Assembly (NCBI GenBank): GCA_013423325.1
Contig: BLJB01000260.1
Location: forward strand, 62,001 to 126,000
DNA: 64,000 nt
From: Usnea hakonensis
Lineage: Eukaryota; Ascomycota; Lecanoromycetes; Lecanorales; Parmeliaceae
Direction of reading: 5' to 3'
The notes under the pieces: model-generated
What the model was told of the DNA's origin: nothing
The model's database searches: none
The model's input: only the letters and a program-made list of their open reading frames with translations
In this document: in pieces, positions 55,777-64,000 of the stretch
How the letters are laid out: the number at the start of each line of letters is the position of its first letter
Position numbering within the stretch: the stretch's first letter is position 1
Program-made: the position numbers and the translations under genes

Positions 55777-57901
55777 TCAGAAGACCTAGCAGTAGGAGAT
55801 GTCAGCTGTTGGCAGGGATGATTTTCGTCTAAAGAATGGATACATACTGCGCCACCAATGATGAACACCCTTTCTTCTTCCCTTCGTACCCACTGTATGA
55901 CCTTGTTGGCGCTCTGAGCGAGGGCGTTCCGGCTGGCTTGGGGACCAGCGACACAGTACAGCTCGAACAATGGGGTTACCCATGCTAGGGATACTGAATC
56001 ACGACTGATGCAGTGATGCACTTTGAGATGAGCGTTTTTTGCGTGAACGCTGGCGTGAAGGGCATGGTATAAAGACAGGAGTCTCCGTCTGGCCAGCAGC
56101 GTGGTAAAGCTCGGTTCGTAGGACGGCATGGTGAACTGAACATTGGCTCGAGACTTGTACAGGAAATGACGAAGCACAGTGCCTGGAACGATGTCTGTTG
56201 CTGTGGATCTACCACGCCGTACTGCAGACTTTATGATTGCCATGCTGCCGTTGGTCTCGAGCTCCTTGACGAGCACATCCCTCATTTTGCGAAGGTCGTA
56301 GAAGCTTTCCTTGTTGGCACTGATGAGTAGTATAGCTATGTCGTCCGGCTTTCGAGACTCCTGTGATACCTCTTGCTCTTCTTCCCTCTCGCTTTCGTAA
56401 GCGTTGATGAAGCTGACGTACATGTAAAGGTAGCCGTTTTTGTTGAAGCCTGGGAGACAAAGCGGGATCCAGTTTTCCCCGCCACCGGCTTTGACTCCTC
56501 GTGCTTCGAAAAGCATGTTGAAGATGAGCTGTAGATCGCTCGGATGCAAAGAGTGCTTCCTCGGTCGAACGACGCTGACCAGCCTACCACTGGCTACGAT
56601 CAAACCATACAATAAAGTCTCGCATCGTGTGCGAAGTAACGTATCGTTGATAACTTGCCGGTGGGACTTGCGTATCTTCAGACATTCTAGCGCCGAAAGT
56701 AATGTGGGGGGAGAGCCCCGAGTGAAGGTGTCAGCGAGCGCCGAGAGCAACGGCTCTGTGCCTTGCAGCGGACGTCGTAGATCGGTGGATGGCCGATTGG
56801 AAAACATGCGAGTCAAATTAGGCAATGTCAGCGTAGATAGTATCTGCATGTACAAAGCCTCGAGCTGAACGCGAAGCTGTGGGTCATTTTCTCCGAGCTT
56901 GCTGATGGCAACAAGGTATAAAGGACCTTGGGATAGGACAACGAATCTAGCCCCTGCTGCTGTGAATCCTTTTAGCTGATCCTGTGCACCTTCGAAGAAA
57001 GAGATTATGGTTTGTATTATTCCAATGTATCCAGATATGAGATTGTCATCGCCGTGCCGATTGTAGATAGGCTTTCCAGCGGACGAAAGTATCAGGAAGT
57101 GTTTCCTTTTGGATTTCCACTGGTTCAGTAGCTGTTCTGCAAGGTCGAATCAGTCATCGGTTCAGAATTTGAAGTCAGGCCAAGCTTACCTTCGTTCCCA
57201 CCATCCGCATCAACTTCACGGATCTCATCAAATTCTCGGTAAAAGTCTACAGTCGCGTCATTATCCTCGTATGTGACTGAATCGAAAGGATCCGGAGCTC
57301 CATTTTGCGCGCTATGTAGCCTCCACGCAGGACTCTCCTGCGATGCCTCAAGTACTTCACCCAGTAGGCTTTCGACGTCTCCACTTGTCTCGAGAGTTGG
57401 CACATAGCTCCTGACACTTGCAGAGTCACCACCTTCGCTGTCGCTGAGACCTTTGATCCTCTTGATACTGCCGAATGTAGCTACCGCCTTTGAAGGAGGG
57501 GTCGTCTCCGCGGAAGCAGCGAAGGTCTCTCGGGATCCATCTTGGTATGACTGAGTGTGGATGTCGGTACGGGACAAAGCAACGGTGGCAGTAGACTGTA
57601 GATGCGGTCGCGAAGTCTTCCTCAACTTCTGCAGAGAGTTTCCTGGACTGTATGAGCCTTCTCGAGGCAGATTTACGTTGGTTGGTCTCGGTGGTAACGG
57701 TGGACGAAGATCTTGCTCTGTTTCAGGACTTTGGGAGCATATCTGCGGTATCGCGGATGATTTGACTTTTGGAAATGTATCAATGCCCTCTGCTTTCACC
57801 CTTCGGATCGTAGGTTCATCCTCCTCATCTCTGGGAGGCGAGGTTGAAAGCTCCTCTCCACCTTCGTTGGTAGACAAGGACCCTTCATCATCACGGCCCA
57901 T
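55777..57901 (-). CDS. mon1: Vacuolar fusion protein MON1
   Basis: Three exons, complement(55777..55785, 55848..57136, 57190..57901), 669 residues. About 230 acidic, Ser-rich residues are followed by the longin-domain core: [73 protein letters not shown], then [20 protein letters not shown] and [14 protein letters not shown] at the end. The last exon is only nine nt (GTC TTC TGA); without it the protein would carry a non-family tail. Mon1 with Ccz1 is the exchange factor for Ypt7/Rab7 on late endosomes and autophagosomes. The start is the first true ATG. It is head-to-head with DOP1 (277 bp). Confidence 0.93.
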
Positions 57902-58178
57902 AGAAGTCAAGAATCCAAATATATTGGATACTATACTGAGAAGCTGAGCGACGACTGGGCATTGGTGGTCGACAGGAAGAAATATGGTGTCATGGGGAAG
58001 AGGGGGTGGTCCCCGCGTCGCCGCCGAGAAAAAAAGGCGCTAGCAAGGTTGAGCTACTTGTTCGCTTTAGGCACTCACATCCCAACATCATGGAAAATGT
58101 ACGAATTACTTCTATGGCATGTAATCCGCGGATAGAGACAGTTGGTCTAGGAGCTGTCACCAATGCACCACGGGCACA
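57902..58178. promoter_or_regulatory. Shared MON1/DOP1 upstream region
   Basis: 277-bp divergent spacer between two endomembrane-traffic genes. No clear core promoter motif is seen. Confidence 0.4.
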
Positions 58179-61100
58179 ATGCCGGTCAATGCCAGTCAGA
58201 TTGCGCGCCCAAGCTCGCCTGCTATCCTTGATGAAGGTACATAAGTGTCCGAAATTCCTGATTGATCACTTTGGAGCAAGCAGTGACATTTCTCAAAGTC
58301 GGAGGAAGCAGAAAAGACAAGGGTTACAGACGCTATGCTTCCAATGTCGAACGAGCATTGTCTGTATTCGATTCCGCACTTCAGGAATGGGCAGACTATA
58401 TCGCTTTCATAGGACGTCTATTAAAGGTAGGTTCTTTCGGTACCGGCGAAAGGTTTGGCTTAAGACAGTTCTTTAGGCTCTTCAGTCAAAGCCGTCTGGT
58501 ACCACTGATGTGCCACACAAAGCGCTGGTAGCTAAGCGTTTAGCACAATGTTTGGATCCAATGCTTCCCTCAGGAGTCCACCAAAAAGCGTTGGAAGTGT
58601 ATGCGTACGTTTTTTCTACTCTGGACGTATGTTTCAAACCCCCTTTCTACTACGCATTCTCTGAACACAACTGAGTAGAAAGATGGTCTCTCACGAGATC
58701 TGCCGCTTTATCTGCCTGGGCTGGCGCCTACATTGTCATTCGCATCCCTCTCGGTCAAGCCAACCCTGTTATCGCTATTTGAAACATTTTTTCTACCTCT
58801 AGACCCAGTCATGCTACGCTCGGCTCTCAAGGCGATTACGTTGGCCTTACTTCCCGGCCTGGAGGAAGAGACGAGTGAGGAATTTGAACGTACTCTCAGT
58901 CTTCTCAACAACTTCAGAAATGCAGTTGATAAAGGGCTCGAAAACGGCATCGGTCCTTCGAATGTTTCAGGCGATCAATACTTTTGGCAAAGCCTGTTCT
59001 TGGCCTCCATCACAAGCCCAAGTCGACGTCAGGGTGCTCTGGCATATATGGTCAGAGAACTTCCCCATCTAGGAACTCCTACCAAGCCACAACCAGGATC
59101 GAAACACGCAGAAAAGTCTGAAATAGAAATCGGTGGTAGGAAGCTTCCAGCCCAGATCGAAGCAGTCACAACGCCGGAACCAGGACTTTTGATTCGCTGC
59201 TTTGCGGCAGGCCTCCAGGATGAGCAGCTTCTGATCCAAAGAGGCTTCTTGGATCTTTTGGTAACTCACCTACCGCTCAACTGTACTGTATTACGTCACA
59301 AGCTTGCGTCTAAGGACTTGGAGCTGCTTGTCGCTGCAGCGGCGGCCGTCGTGGTACGCAGAGAGATGAGTTTGAATCGTCGATTATGGACGTGGTTTTT
59401 AGGGCCAGAGGTATCGTCGGGACCAGATGATAGCACTCCTGGTTCTCCAGACTCTAGCCCCACAATATCTCCTGCTAATAATCTCCGTCCAACACTTTCA
59501 CAAAGGGAATACTTCGAGCGTTATGGACTTCTACCTTTGGTCAACAGCGTACTAAACTTGGTCGTGGATGATTCTGTGAGACCCTTGGAGAAAGCTCGCC
59601 CATTCCGGATATGTCTCTCTTTGATGGATCGCTGGGAGATTGGCGGGCTTGTGGTCCCTCAAATCTTTTTACCAGCAATGAAGAGCGTCTGGCGATACCA
59701 AAGACTGGCTCCATCTAAGGAAGCTCTAGAGGAGGTCTTACGGAGCGCCAACGTATTCTTTGATGCGATTGAGAGTAGCCTGATCTGGGCTGAGCTGATA
59801 AGCATCATCATCGGAGCATTAAAGGATAAAGGTCCTAAGTTGGGAGAAGACGAGACATTGAGTCCCACGGATCTTCTGGATCTTGTGCTGTTCATCATTA
59901 CAAGCTTCAATGTTCGAGAGGAAGAAATGCTGACCATCCATATCCCAACGGTCACCCTAGCTCTGATCATCAGCCTACGACTACATTTCGAAGGCCCTTT
60001 GAATGAGATCAAAGAAGGAACATCCCTGACAGTCGCTATCGCATTCGACATCCTACTTCACTTACTCGATCTTATTCCAGCCAAGGTCCTTAAGAGGGGC
60101 GAAGAACAAGAGCCCGAAGCCAAGGCTGATCAACGATGGGGAGATAGCAGCCATCAAACTCTACAACTGATTCAGGACTTCTATTCCAGCCTGCAGGGAG
60201 GGCTAGAAGAGGTAACTCCGGCCTTTGACAGCACGAAAATAAGAGATCTGCTACTACACAATGCTTCCCGACTTGTAAAACATGGGCTTGACACTCCTAT
60301 TCAGGTAGCTTACTTAGACAAGGAGGTAAGTGTTCTTGAAAAAATCCTGCGCAAAGCACAGGCTTCGGTTCTCGAAGGCGATGAGGAAGCCGGTAATGGA
60401 GCGCTAGTACCCATCATGTCAAATCTTTTGAAGGCCTCAGAAGAAAGTACCGCCAAGGATAGCACGGAGATGTTGCCGTTTCCTACAATTTCAGTAATGG
60501 TCTCCACTCTCGAAGTCTTGAGCAATGCGTCACCTTCCAAGGCTTGGAATTGCAACCAATGTGTACGACAAACACTCCAAAACCTGTTGTCCGGTCTCTG
60601 GGCATACATGTCACCTGCTAGGCCTAGCCATAGCGTTGAGGCCGTCCGATGTCTCTGGCGAATCCACTCTGTGTCATCAGACGTACGACTTGTAGAAGGG
60701 TCAATTGCTACCCTTATGTTACAGGATGAGAATGCCCGTACCAGTCGGAAGGTAAATATTGAGGGTGCCCGCCGATTCGCCACTGTGTGGGCTCATAGCG
60801 GCTCAACTGCAAAGCCACCAATTGGTCGTCTGAGATCGGAGCGTCCCCAACACCGATCAAGCTCAAGATCGAGGGAGCCAATCATACTAGCGCAGCCTTT
60901 GTTACTCCTTCTTGACTCGCTATTTGACACAAAGACTGAAATGTTCATGTTCACTGTGAGCTGGCTGCAGTCCCTTTCAAGCGTACAAGTGTCAGTCCTG
61001 ATTACCCCTTTAGTGATGGGACAGGAGCTTACAAATTGCTTGAAGGATTGTCAACTTCCTAATCTACCGCCTTGATGCCTCACCATATTTGACACAAGAG

Positions 61101-64000
61101 AGTTCTTCGAGTACGCAGACCGGTGAAGAGGAAGCCTCAGATGCCACCACCGCTTCAATCGAAGTTGATGATTGTTTGTATTACCTCCAGACTATCCTCA
61201 ATATATTCAAAAATTCTTCAGTTAATACCAACGCGTTGCTCGGTGAAAAGTTGACCGCCACAATTTCGGACAAAAACAAGCTGACTGGGGAAGTAAAAAA
61301 TTCTGGACCTGTGAAAGTCTCGGTCGATACTGAGGACGAGGCCATGACTGTTCAGTCATATTTGACCCAAGTCTGTATGGAAATTTTAGAGGATCATCGA
61401 CAGGAGGAAAGTGGCGATGTCCGCCGCATGATTTCAACTCTGCGCCAAACCTCGGCGTCTCTCCTGAAGCAATTGCTTCTCACCCCTTCTTCTACTGTGG
61501 TAATCGAGAAAAACTTAGAGGATCCTCTGATTAGAACTCTATCGTGGTCCATCGGGCAATCGGACCACATGCTCCAATTGCCGTTAATGGATATCATCTT
61601 AATAATTCTAAGAACACAGATGACCAAGAACGAAATCCTATCCACTTCTCATCGAAGACCCAATTCTCGTGATACCATTCGCAGTGCCTCTCAATTATCC
61701 ATATCTACAGAAAAGAGCGATAAAGACAATGTTTCGGTTGAACCCCCAATACAGAGCTCGGCGTTACTAGACTGTTTGATGTTCAGCATCAGCTCGTCCA
61801 GCAATCACCCGATTCTTGAGCAATGGATTCGATTCTTGGACAATTGCTTACCAATCTACAGCCGCAATGCATTTCAAGTCCTCATTCCCCTCGTTGACAC
61901 ATTCAGCAAAAGCATCGAAGCGGTCTTCCAAGACTTGCAAGCTATTTTTGCCGGCGCCTCTCGTGAGCCGCATGGTTCTGGTGAGCCTATCACTGTTCTT
62001 AATGCGCTCCTTAACGGTCTCGAACAGGTCATCGCGAGAGGCCATGATCAGTTACTACAGGACGAGGGTCACTTAGTAGCTGTCAAGAGCCCAGAGCAAG
62101 TCCAGGGCTTCTTCGGCAACATGGTATCAGGAGTATTTGCTTCTGAGGCACAAAAGTCAAGGCCAACCACGGCTAACAATCGTCTGACGGTCTTACTCTG
62201 CTTCAAAGATGCAGTGAGGGTTTCTTTTAGTATGTGGTCCTGGGGAGACGGTGGTTCTGGGTCCTCACCACGGGACGCCGCAATCTCCGCATCGTTCAGC
62301 TACATGTCAATACGGTTAAGAAATCGCACTCGCCGAATATTGGAGCACCTATTCGCAGCAGAGGCTCTAGAATGCTTGGAGACTCTTGTCGAGATCTGGC
62401 ATAGAGCAAACGCAGACCCTGGAACGGCGGCATCTGGCACTGTCTTCAATTTGCTGCATGCCCTGGAGGCATCAAGACCAAAGAATACCATTCCGGCTCT
62501 GTTCAACGCTTTGTATAGCCGGACGAACCCGAACGTTTTGGATCCCATACGGAAGTCAACATTGACCTCCGAGCTGTCTGATGTTAACCTCGCCATGTTC
62601 CTTGTCGCATACACAAGGTCTATGGAAGATGACGCACTGGATGAGATATGGGCTGATTGTATGACTTTCTTGAGAGACGTTCTTGGCAACCCACTGCCTC
62701 ACAGACAGACTTTGCCAGTATTGCTAGATTTCACAGCAGTATTAGGTGAAAAGATTGATAAAACAAACTTTGGAGAGCAACGCAAAATGCGACGAGACAT
62801 TGGAGTAAGTCATCGTGCCACAGTATTCAAGGAGCATTGCTGATATCCGCACGGGATCTCTTCGTTCGCCTGCTTGCTGCTACTTTCACGATCAAGCCAC
62901 TGGCATTCTCCCAAGACCTACCCTTATCCTCGAATGAAGAGAAAGGCGTCCACCACACTACAGAAACCTCGGACACACAAAAATTGAATGACCCGCAAGA
63001 CGTTGTCTCCATCATCGCTTCGATCTTGCCCAACATCTCAAAAATTCTGTTTGACACAGACAGGATAACTGCAGCTATAACAACAATATCCACGCAAGTA
63101 CTTACGCCGACCTTCCGATGGAGGACATTCCCGCGGAACATCACAGGAAGCTTACTTGACATAATGAAAACAATGTCGCGAATTCCAGAAGCCTCAAAAC
63201 TTTGGAGAAAGGACGTTGCGGAAGCATTTAATGACCCAAGGTTTTTCCATACAAACTCTTTGAACCTTCTCTGGAATGGCTGGTTACCAATATTGCGACA
63301 GTGGACGCTTCTAGACAAAGACCGGATGCCAGAATTGCTATCTCGTCTCTCATCTCCAACATCGGCGGGTATCATGTTCGGTGTCGGAGCTTCTTCAGCC
63401 AGGCTCGAGGCAGACCGAAAGACACAGCTCAACCTTCGCAGAATCGCCACTCTCATGATATCTGCTGACAATGACATGTTCGTTGTCAACTTAGGCGGTC
63501 TTCAGGAAAAGCTTGTTGATTTGATGACGGCCACAGCGGCTTCTTCGCCCTCGTCAATAACACGATCTGAGGTCTACATGATCCTTCGGGCGCTAGTCTT
63601 GAAGACCTCGCCCGTGCATTTGGCATCATTTTGGCCTATCATCAATGCTGAACTATATGATGCGCTGTCGTCCCTGTACCCTACGGAAATCCATGACACG
63701 TACAGTACATCATGCGTGCTGCAAGCAGCAAAGCTCCTGGATACCCTGCTGACAGTAGCACCCGACGACTTCCAACTCCGCGAATGGCTTTTTGTGACCG
63801 ACACCATAGACGCTGTATACAGGCCGTCAGACTGGCGGCCCGTTGCCCTCGTCGATGGTCTAGCAGAGACACTGGATTCCCGTGCTGGCGCTCCGCACAG
63901 TGGCACCAACACTCTCGGTGGCGTAGCACAACAGGGATTTCGGAAGCCGTTGCTCACGAGCGCGGTCGTGCGCAATGTTCCGATGGAAAACATGGTCGAT
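58179..64000 (+). CDS. dopA: DOP1 (Dopey) family protein, 3' partial
   Basis: Exons 58179..58236, 58299..58426, 58477..58626, 58679..60990, 61046..62804 and 62855 onwards; 1851 residues to the window edge, where the frame is still open. The N-terminal block [59 protein letters not shown] and [15 protein letters not shown] is the Dopey N-terminal domain. HEAT-like helices and [19 protein letters not shown] and [15 protein letters not shown] blocks follow. Dop1 with Mon2 works at the Golgi/endosome; A. nidulans DopA affects development. The first exon and its acceptor are the least certain (acceptors at 58280 or 58298 both keep frame). The exon 4 donor is GT-GTCAGT. The last intron seems to end in GG, not AG (see findings). 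Confidence 0.88.

Noticed and set aside
61046..62804. Second gene distinct from the preceding long DOP1 frame
   Set aside because: It joins exon 4 in phase through a GTCAGT...GAAG intron and continues Dopey-type sequence; it has no ATG of its own near the beginning.

Overview
The window is a gene-dense piece of a filamentous ascomycete nuclear genome. Evidence for this is short introns (mostly 43-90 nt) with GTATGT/GTAAGT-type donors and CTAAC/CTGAC branch sites, genes on both strands without operons, and fungal-only families (DUF1752/DUF3295, KAR9, LSB5, SWF1, filamentous-type RAP1). The exact class is inference; the sequence style fits Leotiomycetes (Helotiales-like). I assembled 22 protein-coding genes by hand from splice signals, conserved family motifs and reading phase. 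No tRNA, rRNA, CRISPR array or transposon was recognised.

Layout: MARVEL-domain membrane protein (+); ataxin-10/CTR86-like protein (-); small P-loop kinase-like protein (+); MFS monocarboxylate-type transporter (-); SWF1 palmitoyltransferase (-); telomere protein RAP1 (+); CCCH plus CHY zinc-finger protein (-); a 1.9 kb spacer; DUF1752/DUF3295 regulator (-); a 6.3 kb non-coding stretch; chaperonin CCT5 (-); heterochromatin protein HP1 (+); an uncharacterised protein with an OB-fold-like C-terminus (-); VHS-domain LSB5 (+); KAR9 (-); an uncharacterised protein with a calponin-homology-like C-terminus (-); acylphosphatase (-); Kelch protein KEL3/KLHDC4 (-); RecQ helicase of the Sgs1/BLM/QDE-3 type (+); a 73-residue hydrophilic protein (-); a 1152-residue disordered protein (+); a 90-residue small protein (+); MON1 (-); and DOP1 (+), which runs off the right edge.

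Many genes are in head-to-head pairs sharing short spacers (SWF1/RAP1, CCT5/HP1, KEL3/RecQ, MON1/DOP1, ataxin-10/kinase, OB-protein/LSB5). Functionally the window mixes chromosome biology (RAP1, HP1, RecQ, possibly the OB-like protein), membrane traffic (SWF1, LSB5, MON1, DOP1) and microtubule/spindle positioning (KAR9, possibly its CH-like neighbour). There is no biosynthetic cluster and no clear sign of horizontal transfer.

The most unusual observations are in gene structure: a probable GT-GG intron in DOP1, a GC-AG intron in the P-loop gene, a 91-residue acylphosphatase spread over six exons including a 13-nt microexon, stop-free introns of length 3n that hide in open frames (MARVEL, MFS, HP1), and a repeated FD-PPPEGGWD-like motif in RAP1. 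The uncharacterised OB-like and CH-like proteins are the best candidates for new biology.
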